From an uncultured Actinomycetes bacterium (GTDB lineage Bacteria > Actinomycetota > Acidimicrobiia > Acidimicrobiales > RAAP-2), in contig CAIUMH010000148.1 of assembly GCA_903900235.1 (NCBI GenBank), forward strand, positions 1-46,940: a stretch of DNA of 46,940 nucleotides, written 5' to 3'. The position numbers were made by a program, and so were the translations under genes. Positions within the stretch are counted from its first letter, which is position 1. The number at the start of each line of letters is the position of its first letter. The notes beneath the pieces are model-generated. The model saw only the letters and a program-made list of their open reading frames with translations. It made no database searches and was not told the DNA's origin. This document shows, in pieces, positions 35,794-43,891 of the stretch.

Positions 35794-36450
35794 GTGACCA
35801 CCACCACCGACATCGACGCAACCGTCGCAATCGAATCCTCGGACCTCAGTATCACCTGGAGCCGCATCGCCTTCTGGGGGATCGTTCTCTTCGTCGTTGG
35901 CTACTGCGGGGTGCTGCTCGCCGCCATGGGGGTGCAGATCTTCGGGAATGAGAAGCCCTGTCCGCTCTGCATGTTGCAGCGCTACGCCATGATCCTGGCC
36001 ACCATCCCCGCCATGTGGATCGTGGCCGATGCGCTCAGGGCCAAGCTCACCAGGGCTCGATATGCCTCGGCGCTCGGTATGTCTATCGTGGCGGCCACCT
36101 GCGGAGCCTTCGAATCGACCCGACAGATCCTGCTGCACATCGCCTCACCGACGGATCGGGGCTACGGCAGTGCGGTCATCGGTCTCCACCTCTACACATG
36201 GGCGCTCATCACCTTCATCGTCGTGATCCTCTTCTGCGGGGTGGCACTGATGTGCTCGGTCTCGGTGATTCCGGTGGCTCCCGGTCCCGGTGCACTGCGC
36301 ACAATGGCGCGGGCCGTCGAGATCGGTTTCCTCGTCGTGATCGCCATCAATGTCGTGCTCATCGTGCTGCTCGAAGGGCTCTCCTGGGTCCTGCCCGACG
36401 ATCCCACGCGCTACAAATTGATCAACGACTTGGGCTTCGGCCTGCACTGA
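35794..36450 (+). CDS. dsbB: Disulfide bond formation protein B
   Basis: A 218-residue polytopic protein of the DsbB family, which passes electrons from a thiol oxidase to quinones. The first periplasmic redox pair is present: KPCPLCMLQR with C56 and C59 (C-P-L-C), in the loop after the first helix. In E. coli DsbB a second periplasmic pair (C104/C130) is needed. Here the corresponding loop (HIASPTDRGYGSAVIGLHLY) has no cysteine; C103, C148 and C154 appear to lie within or near membrane helices. No dsbA gene is adjacent. The start is GTG with GGGGGA just upstream. It follows the DUF5993 gene, as in other genomes. Confidence 0.87.
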   Translation: MTTTTDIDATVAIESSDLSITWSRIAFWGIVLFVVGYCGVLLAAMGVQIFGNEKPCPLCMLQRYAMILATIPAMWIVADALRAKLTRARYASALGMSIVAATCGAFESTRQILLHIASPTDRGYGSAVIGLHLYTWALITFIVVILFCGVALMCSVSVIPVAPGPGALRTMARAVEIGFLVVIAINVVLIVLLEGLSWVLPDDPTRYKLINDLGFGLH

Positions 36451-36496
36451 GTCGAGTCACGACCGCCATGAGAACCCACGCTCCAAGGAGGAAGCC

Positions 36497-37537
36497 ATGA
36501 CCGACGTCGCCGCCTACGCGCTGGTGGAGAAGGACGGTGGGTTCGTCCCGACCACGATCGAGCGGCGCCCGGTTGGCGCGCACGACGTGGAGATCAGGAT
36601 CGCCTTCGTCGGGATCTGTCACTCCGACATCCACACAGCGCGCGAGGAGTGGGGGTCTGTTGAGTACCCCCTGGTGCCCGGTCACGAGATTGCCGGGATC
36701 ATCGAGTCGGTCGGCTCGGCCGTGACCACGCATCAGCCGGGAGATCGCGTCGGAGTCGGCTGCATGGTCAACTCATGCCGGGTCTGTGAGAACTGCCTGG
36801 CGGGTGAGGAGCAGTACTGCGCCGAAGGCAATGTCGGCACCTACGGTGCCGTCGATGTTGATGGCACGATCACGCGAGGCGGCTACGCCTCTCACGTGGT
36901 GGTCGACGAGCACTTCGCGGTCTCGATTCCCGACGGGATCGGCCTCGATGTCGCGGCTCCGCTGTTGTGCGCTGGGATCACCATGTTCTCGCCGCTCAGC
37001 CACTGGGGTGCGGGCCCCGGACGGCGCGTGGCCATCGTGGGTCTGGGCGGCCTCGGACATATCGGTGTCAAGATCGCCGCTGCCATGGGGGCCGACGTGA
37101 CCATCCTGACGCGATCTGACGCCAAGCGATCCGATGCGGAGCGTCTCGGTGCCCATCACTTCCACGCCACCGGCGATCCCAGCGTCCTCAAGGGCCTGCG
37201 GAACACCTATGACCTGATCATCAACACGGTCTCCGGCGAGATCGACACGGATCGCTACCTCAGCCTTCTGCGGCTCAACGGCACGATGGTCAATGTCGGG
37301 GTCTCCCCCCTGGGCTATCGGGCCCGATTCGGATCCCTGGCCACCAACCGCCGCAGCCTGGCCGGCTCGGGGATCGGCGGCATCCGTCAGACCCAAGAGA
37401 TGCTCGACTTCTGCGCCGCACACGGCATCGGCGCCGAGATCGAGACGATCCCGGCCTCGATGATCGACGAGGCCTACGACCGGGTCGTGGCGAGCGACGT
37501 TCGCTATCGCTTCGTGATCGACGCTGCGACGATTTGA
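36497..37537 (+). CDS. Zinc-dependent alcohol dehydrogenase (cinnamyl-alcohol-dehydrogenase-like)
   Basis: A 346-residue medium-chain dehydrogenase. The catalytic zinc ligands are C41 (GICHSDIH), H63/E64 (PGHEIAGII) and a later C. The structural zinc site is NSCRVCENCLAGEEQYC. The nucleotide-binding loop is VGLGGLGHIGVKIA. Overall it looks like the AdhC/YahK group, NADPH-dependent aldehyde reductases with broad substrate range. AAGGAGG lies just upstream of the ATG. It follows dsbB closely but has no clear functional link to it. Confidence 0.93.
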   Translation: MTDVAAYALVEKDGGFVPTTIERRPVGAHDVEIRIAFVGICHSDIHTAREEWGSVEYPLVPGHEIAGIIESVGSAVTTHQPGDRVGVGCMVNSCRVCENCLAGEEQYCAEGNVGTYGAVDVDGTITRGGYASHVVVDEHFAVSIPDGIGLDVAAPLLCAGITMFSPLSHWGAGPGRRVAIVGLGGLGHIGVKIAAAMGADVTILTRSDAKRSDAERLGAHHFHATGDPSVLKGLRNTYDLIINTVSGEIDTDRYLSLLRLNGTMVNVGVSPLGYRARFGSLATNRRSLAGSGIGGIRQTQEMLDFCAAHGIGAEIETIPASMIDEAYDRVVASDVRYRFVIDAATI

Positions 37538-37582
37538 GGCCCGGCCCGCCCTGGCGGATGCAGGTCTGGGAGGATCGGGTCC

Positions 37583-38608
37583 TTGACTGCTGATCTCACC
37601 TCCACCATCCTCGCCTCGCTCGGTGCTCCGGCCGGCATGGACCTCGACGTCCCCGAGGGTCTCGACCCCGGACGAGTGAGCATCGTCCATGGGGCGCTGG
37701 TCGACGTGATCTTCGCCGACGCTTCCGGTATCGAGCACGAGGAGACCTTCCCGACAGGGACCATCGAGCCGCACCCGGTGGCAGGGGACTGGGTGGGCGT
37801 CACGCAGGGCACCATCGCCTGGATCCGTCCGCGCAGCAGTCAGCTGCGCCGGCCGGAGACCTCCAAGCGTCGTGTCCAGATCCTGGCGGCCAACCTCGAC
37901 CTCGTCCTCGTGGTGGTCCCCATCGACCGACCGCTCAACCTCCAGATGCTCGAGAGCTTCTCAGTGATGGCATGGGATTCCGGCGCCGAGCCGGTGGTGG
38001 TTCTGACCAAGGCAGACGGGGCCGACGATGTTCAGGCCCAGGCAACTGAGGCGGCGGTCACACTGCCTGGGATCCGCCAGGTCGTCACGAGCGCCGAGAC
38101 GGGCCTTGGTCTCGATGAGGTCTCCGCACTGCTCGGTCCGGGCACGACGGCCGTCATGCTCGGTGCCTCAGGGGTCGGCAAGACCACCCTGCTCAACGTC
38201 CTCGACGATCGAGACGAGTTCGTCCGTCCAGTCGGCCCCCACGGAGAAGGCCGGCACTCGACGACCACCCGCAAGCTCCATCGCCTCGCATCGGGAGGGG
38301 TACTCCTCGACATCCCGGGCATCCGCCTCCTCGATGTCGTGGTGAGCGCCCAGGGTCTCGCCGAGACGTTCCCTGATATCGAGGAGCTCGGCACCACCTG
38401 CCGCTTCGCCGATTGTCGTCACCGTGGTGATGAGGGCTGCGCCGTGCTGGCGGCGGTCGCCGACGGATCGCTCGACGAGCGACGCTTCGAGAGCTGGCGA
38501 CGGATCCGCACGGCCATGGCCGAGCAGACGGTTGAACCGCGAGGAGAGGCCTCCGGTCGATCGCGTCGGCAGCTGAGACGTCGGGACTCCGACGAGGAGC
38601 TCGACTGA
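37583..38608 (+). CDS. rsgA: Ribosome small-subunit-dependent GTPase A
   Basis: A 341-residue circularly permuted GTPase that helps late maturation of the 30S subunit. An N-terminal OB-like domain (GDWVGVTQGTIAWIRPR) precedes the permuted G motifs: VLTKAD (G4), LGASGVGKTTLLN (G1), GEGRHSTTTR (G2) and LDIPGIR (G3). The C-terminal zinc module has CRFADCRHRGDEGCAV. The order G4-G5-G1-G2-G3 is diagnostic. The start is TTG at 37583, with GGGAGG about 9 nt upstream; no better ATG precedes the OB domain. Confidence 0.95.
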   Translation: MTADLTSTILASLGAPAGMDLDVPEGLDPGRVSIVHGALVDVIFADASGIEHEETFPTGTIEPHPVAGDWVGVTQGTIAWIRPRSSQLRRPETSKRRVQILAANLDLVLVVVPIDRPLNLQMLESFSVMAWDSGAEPVVVLTKADGADDVQAQATEAAVTLPGIRQVVTSAETGLGLDEVSALLGPGTTAVMLGASGVGKTTLLNVLDDRDEFVRPVGPHGEGRHSTTTRKLHRLASGGVLLDIPGIRLLDVVVSAQGLAETFPDIEELGTTCRFADCRHRGDEGCAVLAAVADGSLDERRFESWRRIRTAMAEQTVEPRGEASGRSRRQLRRRDSDEELD

Positions 38609-38648
38609 CCTCGTTGCGCAACGGGCCTCTTGGTGAGAGTGTGGCGGC

Positions 38649-39104
38649 ATGAGCCGCATCGAAGAGTCCATCGAGATCGCCGTCAGCCCAGAGGTCGCCT
38701 TCGACGCGATCAGCGACCTGCCCTCTATGGGTCGCTATTCACCGGAGAACACCGGCGGCCGCTGGACCAAGGGCGCCGGCCCGGCCGTCGGGGCTCGCTT
38801 CAAGGGCACGAATGCCCAGGGCAAGAAGGAGTGGTCGACCACCGCCACGGTGGTGATCTGCGACCGGCCGAACCACTTTGCCTTTGAGGTCACTGTCGCG
38901 GTGGTGAAGGTCGCCCGCTGGGAGTTCGCCATCACCGCTACCCCGGAGGGCTGTCGGGTCACAGAGGCGACGACCGACCGTCGGAGCGGGCTCGTCAAGC
39001 GATTCGCCGGCATCGAGGGGATCGACGATCGTGAGGCCTACAACGCTGCCTCAATGGCCACGACGCTGGCCGCCCTCAAGGCGCACCTCGAAGCCGGCGG
39101 CTGA
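38649..39104 (+). CDS. SRPBCC-fold protein
   Basis: A 151-residue START/Bet v 1-like protein. The N-terminus EESIEIAVSPEVAFDAISDL is the usual first strand and helix. The middle strand region and the C-terminal helix AYNAASMATTLAALKAHLEA complete the ligand-binding cup. Such proteins bind hydrophobic molecules or act as cyclases; no substrate is evident. GAGAGT lies 8 nt before the ATG, so it may be leaderless. A second protein of this fold is encoded at 40.5 kb, with little similarity. Confidence 0.8.
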   Translation: MSRIEESIEIAVSPEVAFDAISDLPSMGRYSPENTGGRWTKGAGPAVGARFKGTNAQGKKEWSTTATVVICDRPNHFAFEVTVAVVKVARWEFAITATPEGCRVTEATTDRRSGLVKRFAGIEGIDDREAYNAASMATTLAALKAHLEAGG

Positions 39105-39116
39105 GGCCGTTGGCGC

Positions 39117-39545
39117 TCAGCACTCCTCGCTGGCCGAGGAGTGGAGGGGCGTCAGCTCGAAACATCCGTCCTCGAGGGGCTGGGCCTTGAGCACAGCTGC
39201 GGTGAGGGCCTTGAGCGAGCTGGCCTTGATGAACACGTTGACCTCTCGGTCACCCTCGTGATCGAAGTGGTCGACGAGGATCCGCGCCTGGTGACGACGG
39301 CGCTTCTTCTTCGACGCCTTGGGCGAGACCGCTGATCCTTTGAGCGACAGCATCAGGGTCGACCGGCCTGAGCTTGAGACATTGGTCCTGATCACCTTGA
39401 GGCCGGGGTCTGTCGCCAGCCGGGTCAGCACGGTTGGATCCGAACAGCTGAAGGCATCGCAGTAGTCAGCGTCGGAGTGGTTCCACTTCTGGATGAGGCG
39501 CATCCAGGACTGGAAGTCGGGTCGGATGTTCTGTGCGTGGCTCAT
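39117..39545 (-). CDS. Hypothetical protein
   Basis: A 142-residue soluble protein with no domain I recognise. It has a Lys/Arg-rich stretch SPKASKKKRRRHQ near 75-87, after which LVDHFDHEGDREVNVFIKAS follows. There are three cysteines (YCDAFSCSDP and the C-terminal ASEEC). The ATG at 39545 is preceded by AGAGGAG at a good distance, and GC-rich third positions support coding. It converges with the SRPBCC gene at 38.6 kb, 12 nt apart, and is divergent from the DUF6325 gene. Confidence 0.7.
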   Translation of the reverse strand: MSHAQNIRPDFQSWMRLIQKWNHSDADYCDAFSCSDPTVLTRLATDPGLKVIRTNVSSSGRSTLMLSLKGSAVSPKASKKKRRRHQARILVDHFDHEGDREVNVFIKASSLKALTAAVLKAQPLEDGCFELTPLHSSASEEC

Positions 39546-39643
39546 AGCGCTCCTCTGCTCATCTCGGGCCCTCAACGCTACGAGACGGGTGTGACAGATC
39601 CGCCTGGTGAGGGTGCCGCAGGGATTCTGTGATTCGGCGGCGG

Positions 39644-39649
39644 TAGGGT
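39644..39649 (+). promoter_or_regulatory. -10 box for the DUF6325-SHOCT pair
   Basis: TAGGGT, with a probable start near 39656 and a short leader carrying AAGGAAGG before the ATG at 39675. Confidence 0.45.
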
Positions 39650-39674
39650 GAGCCTTCGACCAAGGAAGGCACCG

Positions 39675-40097
39675 ATGAGTACTGAGCAACTAGGACCGAT
39701 CGACTTCGCGCTGGTGGAGTTCGTGGACGGACGATTCGACGGCAGCATCGCCGAGGAGCTGCTGCGGCTCGTCGCCGACGGCACCGTGCGCATCATGGAC
39801 CTGGTCTTCATCTCCAAAGATGCCGCCGGCGAGGTGGTCGCCCTCGAGGTCGACGAGCTCGACGAGGCCGAGGTTGGCCTGATGACGACCTTCGGGGCCG
39901 TCACCGCTCCGCTCGTCAGCCAAGAGGATCTGCTGGCGGCCGGTGAGCTGCTCCCGGCCGGCGGAGCCGCCCTGATGGTCGTCTGGGAGAACACCTGGGC
40001 CAACACGCTGCTGGGCGCCATCGGCCGCGCCGGTGGAGAGATCATCGTCAGCCAGCGATTGGCACACGCCGACGTGCTGGCCGCGCTCGAGGCCTGA
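39675..40097 (+). CDS. DUF6325-like protein
   Basis: A 140-residue protein with the pattern LGPIDFALVEFVDGRFDGSI, then ALVVWENTWAN-like text (ALMVVWENTWANTLLGAIGR), which I recall from the actinobacterial DUF6325/DUF1269-type family of membrane-associated or stress proteins. No transmembrane helix is obvious. It is usually beside a SHOCT-domain gene, as here (58-nt gap). AAGGAAGG precedes the ATG. Function unknown. Confidence 0.75.
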   Translation: MSTEQLGPIDFALVEFVDGRFDGSIAEELLRLVADGTVRIMDLVFISKDAAGEVVALEVDELDEAEVGLMTTFGAVTAPLVSQEDLLAAGELLPAGGAALMVVWENTWANTLLGAIGRAGGEIIVSQRLAHADVLAALEA

Positions 40098-40155
40098 GCA
40101 CACACGAACTGACGGGTGCTCAACCGAGTGGCCCCGACCAACCAAGGAGGAACAG

Positions 40156-40482
40156 ATGCGACGTATGGGACGACCGGGACTGGTCGGGACAATGGCCCGC
40201 ACGGCAGTAATCGCAGGCACCGCCACCGCGGTGTCGGGTGGCGTGCAGCGACGCCAGGCCGAACACGCCGAGCAGGCTCAGCAGCAGCAGTGGGACCAGC
40301 AGCAGCAGTGGGCGGCGCAACAGCAGGCTGCTGCCCCGGCACCAGCTCCTGCCGCAGCCCCGGCACCAGCCGCTGAGGAGTCACTGGTCGACCAATTGAC
40401 GAAGCTCGCCGACCTCAAGGCTCAGGGCATCTTGAGCGACGAGGAGTTCGAGGTGGCGAAGGCCAAGGTCCTCGCCGGCTAG
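40156..40482 (+). CDS. SHOCT-domain protein with Gln/Pro/Ala-rich linker
   Basis: A 108-residue protein. A short N-terminal segment (MRRMGRPGLVGTMARTAVIAGTATAVSGG) is weakly hydrophobic and may touch the membrane. It is followed by QQQQW repeats and a Pro/Ala linker. The C-terminal SHOCT domain (LVDQLTKLADLKAQGILSDE, then EFEVAKAKVLAG) is a small oligomerising unit often attached to signalling proteins. AAGGAGG precedes the ATG. It follows the DUF6325 gene, a frequent pairing. Confidence 0.85.
   Translation: MRRMGRPGLVGTMARTAVIAGTATAVSGGVQRRQAEHAEQAQQQQWDQQQQWAAQQQAAAPAPAPAAAPAPAAEESLVDQLTKLADLKAQGILSDEEFEVAKAKVLAG
40279..40312 (+). repeat. Tandem 16-nt direct repeat inside the SHOCT gene
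   Basis: CAGCAGCAGCAGTGGG occurs at 40279-40294 and identically at 40297-40312, an 18-nt period, encoding QQQQWD QQQQWA. Such a tract could change copy number by slippage. Confidence 0.8.
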
Positions 40483-40522
40483 CGCAGTCGGGCTCTGACT
40501 TAGCCCGTCGACACCAGACGAT

Positions 40523-40990
40523 TCAGCCGGCCTGCACCGTGCGGGCAAGGATCCCGAGTGAGGCGCGCAGCGCCTGCTCGGACATGATCGGAAAGATGTC
40601 GGCCTCTCGCCAGACCGGGTCGATGTCGGACCAGTCGTAGTACGAGGTCACGAGCGACCCGGCATCGACCGCCTCGATCCGGTAGCCGTAGACGTGGCCG
40701 ATGTTGGGCTTGAGCTGGCCGACCACGGTCCAGGCGATCTCGATGTCAGCCTCGAAGGTGGTGATGACCACCTCGACGTCGTAGAGACCGAGTGGATAGT
40801 CCCCGAGGGCCTCGCGATCCATGTGGACGGTGAAGGTCTGGCCGACCCCAGAGACTCGGCTGCCCGTGGCACTCATGAGCATGCCCGAGCTGTCGATGGT
40901 GACGTGACCGTTGGGGTCACAGAGGACGGAGAAGATCTTGGCGGGGGATGCAGAGATCATTCGCTGGGCTTCGAGGCGTTCGGTGGTCAT
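40523..40990 (-). CDS. SRPBCC-fold protein
   Basis: A 155-residue START/Bet v 1-like protein beginning RLEAQRMISASPAKIFSVL and ending with a helix EQALRASLGILARTV. The strand EIAWTVVGQLKPNIGHVYGY and the later YYDWSDIDPVWREAD are shared by actinobacterial members annotated as cyclase/dehydrase-like. No catalytic site is evident. AATGCT lies 6 nt before the ATG, consistent with a leaderless start. It is on the same strand as the TY-Chap-like gene upstream. Confidence 0.8.
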   Translation of the reverse strand: MTTERLEAQRMISASPAKIFSVLCDPNGHVTIDSSGMLMSATGSRVSGVGQTFTVHMDREALGDYPLGLYDVEVVITTFEADIEIAWTVVGQLKPNIGHVYGYRIEAVDAGSLVTSYYDWSDIDPVWREADIFPIMSEQALRASLGILARTVQAG

Positions 40991-41036
40991 GGGTGAAGCA
41001 TTCCACCTCGCCGGGGTAGGCGCTGATCCTCGTCGC

Positions 41037-41477
41037 TCAAGTGAACTGACGAACCCAGACCGGATCGTTCGATCGGACGGCGAAGATCCCCTCCAGCACC
41101 CGGACCATCTTGGTGCAGGCCTCGAGTGCCAGTCCGTCCTCCGTCGGGTACCACCACCAGTTCGGGTGGGTTGAGTCGATGCCCTCCGGGGGAAGGAATC
41201 CGAGTTCCATGAGTGCGAGCTCGTCGTCGAGGCTCAGGTGCTCGTCCTCGTCCTCGATGAAGTCGTTCGAGACGCACTCGACGAAGAGCCTGCCCTTCTT
41301 TTCCGTGAGGACCTGGACGTAGTGAAGAGGCTGGTCGATGTGCTCGATGATGATGATGCGCTTGGTGGGAGCGAGGATGTCCCGAAGGAGCATCTCGGGG
41401 AGGTTGCCGGCGAGGGATCCCATGCGGATCTGCGCCCAGCCGTCCTTGCTGCTGTGGGGATTCGTTTCGTGGTCCAT
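41037..41477 (-). CDS. TY-Chap-like chaperone-fold protein
   Basis: A 146-residue soluble acidic protein with no enzyme motif. The pattern HYVQVLTEKKGRLFVECVSN, then an acidic region, LMELGFLPPE and PNWWWYPTEDGLA resembles the actinobacterial TY-Chap (YbjN/secretion-chaperone fold) family, in which N-W and LG[WF]xPP are typical. Related YbjN-fold proteins accompany type VII secretion or sit alone; no secretion gene is nearby. The ATG at 41477 has CAGATT 6 nt upstream, suggesting a leaderless start. It is divergent from the metallophosphoesterase gene. Confidence 0.65.
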   Translation of the reverse strand: MDHETNPHSSKDGWAQIRMGSLAGNLPEMLLRDILAPTKRIIIIEHIDQPLHYVQVLTEKKGRLFVECVSNDFIEDEDEHLSLDDELALMELGFLPPEGIDSTHPNWWWYPTEDGLALEACTKMVRVLEGIFAVRSNDPVWVRQFT

Positions 41478-41591
41478 GACCCCAATCTGCCATCTGGGTG
41501 TGACGGTTCTGGCGAGCCAAACCCTTGGTATTACTGGGATCTGGATGTCACATGCGCATGAGAGCATGAAGGCGAGAGAGAGGGAGATGCC

Positions 41592-42575
41592 ATGAGCAGA
41601 GACACCAACGACCGGGCGGGATACGACATCATCGGAGACATCCACGGCTGCGCCGAACCCCTTGAGGGTCTGCTTGAGGCATTGGGGTACGAGGTGGTCG
41701 ACGGGTCCTGGACCCCGCCGGAGGGCCGCCGAGCGATCTTCGTCGGCGACCTGATCGATCGCGGACCGAACCAGCGACGTGTTCTTGAGATCGTCAAAGG
41801 TCTCGTCGATGCCGGTGCCGCTCTGATCACCCTTGGCAATCACGAGTTCAATGCCCTGGCCTGGAGTACCGAGCACCCGAATCGACCTGGGGAGTTCCTC
41901 CGTGAGCACTCCGAAGGGAAGCGCAAGCAGCATGCGGCCTTCCTCGACCAGCTCACCGAGCAGGAGCGGTCCTTCTACCTCGAGTGGTTCCTTAGCCTTC
42001 CGCTATGGCTTGATCTCGAGGGGATACGCGTGGTCCATGCGTGTTGGGATCCCAAAGCGATCGAGTTGCTCCGGAACCAGTTGGGCGGTGACCGGTTCGC
42101 TGATCGCGGCCAACTGGCGCGAGCCTGCGATCGGAGCGATCCACTCTTCACTGCGGTCGACACCGTCCTCAAAGGCCCCGAGATCAACCTTGTCCGCTCC
42201 GGGCTCCCCGAGTTCCAAGACAAGGATGGAACCCATCGTGAGCAGGCTCGGCTCCGCTGGTGGGTGTCGGGAAGTGATCGGGTGGCTCACCTGGCGGAGA
42301 TCCCCCCGGGATCTCTCACTGCAGATGGGGATCGCTATCCGGTGATCAACGGTGACCTCGTTGTCGCAGATCATCTGGAGTTCGCCCCGCACGAGGGAAC
42401 CCCGATCTTCTTCGGGCACTACTGGCGGCGATATGACGACGGCCTCGAGGTCGCCTGCACTGAGAACACGGCCTGCGTCGACTTCAGCGCCGCCAAGGAC
42501 GGCCCGCTCGTTGCCTATCGCTGGTCGGTCGGCGAGGAGTGGATCGATCCCTCTCGGTATGTGGCGTACTACTGA
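41592..42575 (+). CDS. Metallophosphoesterase (calcineurin-like, PrpE/ApaH type)
   Basis: A 327-residue dimetal phosphoesterase. The metal-binding motifs are in order: GDIHG (15-19), GDLIDRGP, GNHE, a histidine in VVHACWD, and FFGHYW near the C-terminus. The arrangement and length are like PrpE/ApaH-type Ser/Thr-phosphatases and diadenosine tetraphosphatases. The substrate is open. GGGAGA is 5 nt before the ATG at 41592. The next gene starts about 30 nt downstream. Confidence 0.92.
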   Translation: MSRDTNDRAGYDIIGDIHGCAEPLEGLLEALGYEVVDGSWTPPEGRRAIFVGDLIDRGPNQRRVLEIVKGLVDAGAALITLGNHEFNALAWSTEHPNRPGEFLREHSEGKRKQHAAFLDQLTEQERSFYLEWFLSLPLWLDLEGIRVVHACWDPKAIELLRNQLGGDRFADRGQLARACDRSDPLFTAVDTVLKGPEINLVRSGLPEFQDKDGTHREQARLRWWVSGSDRVAHLAEIPPGSLTADGDRYPVINGDLVVADHLEFAPHEGTPIFFGHYWRRYDDGLEVACTENTACVDFSAAKDGPLVAYRWSVGEEWIDPSRYVAYY

Positions 42576-42605
42576 GACGGCAGGTCCCTGTGGGATGCTC
42601 GGTGC

Positions 42606-43292
42606 ATGACTTAGTCTGCCGGCACCTTCATCCTCCTCGGCGGTCAGGCTGCCCGGACTGCATCACTGGCCCGATTCCTGCTCGAGCTGGCTCCGGGGCC
42701 GAGGGTGGCGGTACTCCCTCTGGCGGCGGCATTCGGGTCGCCGGAGCACGAGGTCGTTTCGGCCGCTACTTGGGTGAACGAGGCCGGGGCGGAGGTCGAG
42801 GGGGTCATGGCGATGAACCGAGCCGAGGCCGACACCGCGGAGTTGGCGGCCCGGGTGGCTGAGGCTGACATCGTGCTGCTGGTTGATGGCTCAGCCATGC
42901 ACCTTCGCACGGCGCTCAAGGCCACGCGCCTCCTCGACGAGATCCGAGCGCTACTGATCCGCGGCGGTGTACTCGTTGCGGAGGGCTCATCGGCCACGGT
43001 GCTGTGCGATCCGATGGTGGACCCTCGTGGCGGCGCTCCGACCGTTGGTCTCGGGCTCCTCTCGGGGATCACCGTCATCTCACACATCGCTGGAGAGACC
43101 GAGGAGACAGCGGCCGACAAGTTGGCTCGGACGGCGGCGCTCGTGCCTAGTGATCTTCCGGTGCTCGGTCTGGCTGCCGATGCGGCGGTGCTGGTGGACG
43201 CAGACCGCCGGCTCCAGTTGATCGGAGCCGGCGTGGTCAGCGTGCTTCAGGGTGGAGTGGAAGTCGATCCCGGGCAGATCAACCTCAGCTGA
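42606..43292 (+). CDS. Peptidase S51/cyanophycinase-like protein, amber codon at position 3
   Basis: The natural start appears to be ATG at 42606: it opens a frame that runs ATG ACT TAG and then codes directly for SAGTFILLGGQAARTASLA, the expected first beta strand of an S51/class I amidotransferase-like fold. The frame stays open to 43292. No in-frame ATG, GTG or TTG exists between the TAG and GTG at 42705, where annotation software would start the gene (195 residues), but this would remove the first strand and glycine loop. The later part has VAEGSSATVLCDPM, the probable nucleophile region. Either the gene is inactivated, the TAG is read through, a rare start codon (ATC or CTG) is used, or the base is a sequencing error. 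Confidence 0.65.
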
Positions 43293-43295
43293 GGG

Positions 43296-43853
43296 TCAGT
43301 CAGCCTCGGAGATCGTCACCGACTCGATGATGACGTCGGTCACCGGCTTGTCACCGCGACCGGTCTCCACCTTCTCGATGGCGTCCACGACGTCAAGACC
43401 CTTCACGACCTTGCCGAAGAGTGAGTAGGACGGAGGAAGGTTGACCCCACTCGGTCCCGAGATGACGAAGAACTGACTGCCATTGGTGTTGGGACCAGCA
43501 TTGGCCATGGCCAGGGAGCCGATCTCGTAGCGGCCGGCGGCGGGGAGCTCGTCAGCGTAGCGATAGCCGGGGCCGCCGGTGCCGGTGCCGAGCGGGCAAC
43601 CGCCCTGGAGCACGAAGCCCTGGATGACCCGATGGAACGTCAGACCGTCGTAGAAGTGGTACCGAGCGAGGAAGACGAAGCTATTGACCGTCTTGGGTGC
43701 AGCGAGGGGGTCGAGGGCAATGACGATCTCGCCCATCGACGTCACCATGGTGGCGGTGTAGCGCTTGGAGACGTCGATGCACATCGGGGGCTCACCGGCG
43801 AACTGTGTGGTGCGCGGCGAGGATCCGTCAGGGTTGGGGCACTCAGTGGACAT
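43296..43853 (-). CDS. Cyclophilin-type peptidyl-prolyl isomerase (cytosolic)
   Basis: A 185-residue cyclophilin. Core motifs: FHRVIQGFVLQGG, MANAGPNTNGSQFFV (active-site N-T-N-G-S-Q-F-F) and SLFGKVVKGLDVVDAI. It has no signal peptide or membrane anchor. A 26-residue N-terminal extension includes several Cys and Pro. AAGGAG precedes the ATG at 43853. It follows the membrane-anchored cyclophilin gene by 38 nt on the same strand and is its paralogue. Confidence 0.94.
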   Translation of the reverse strand: MSTECPNPDGSSPRTTQFAGEPPMCIDVSKRYTATMVTSMGEIVIALDPLAAPKTVNSFVFLARYHFYDGLTFHRVIQGFVLQGGCPLGTGTGGPGYRYADELPAAGRYEIGSLAMANAGPNTNGSQFFVISGPSGVNLPPSYSLFGKVVKGLDVVDAIEKVETGRGDKPVTDVIIESVTISEAD

Positions 43854-43891
43854 GGATATCTCCTTGGATGGGGCGTCCCGGCGTTGGCCGG

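Noticed and set aside
40279-40312. CRISPR-like repeat
   Set aside because: The repeat is a codon-level Gln/Trp tract inside a gene, with a 2-nt spacer; no CRISPR array or cas gene occurs in the window.
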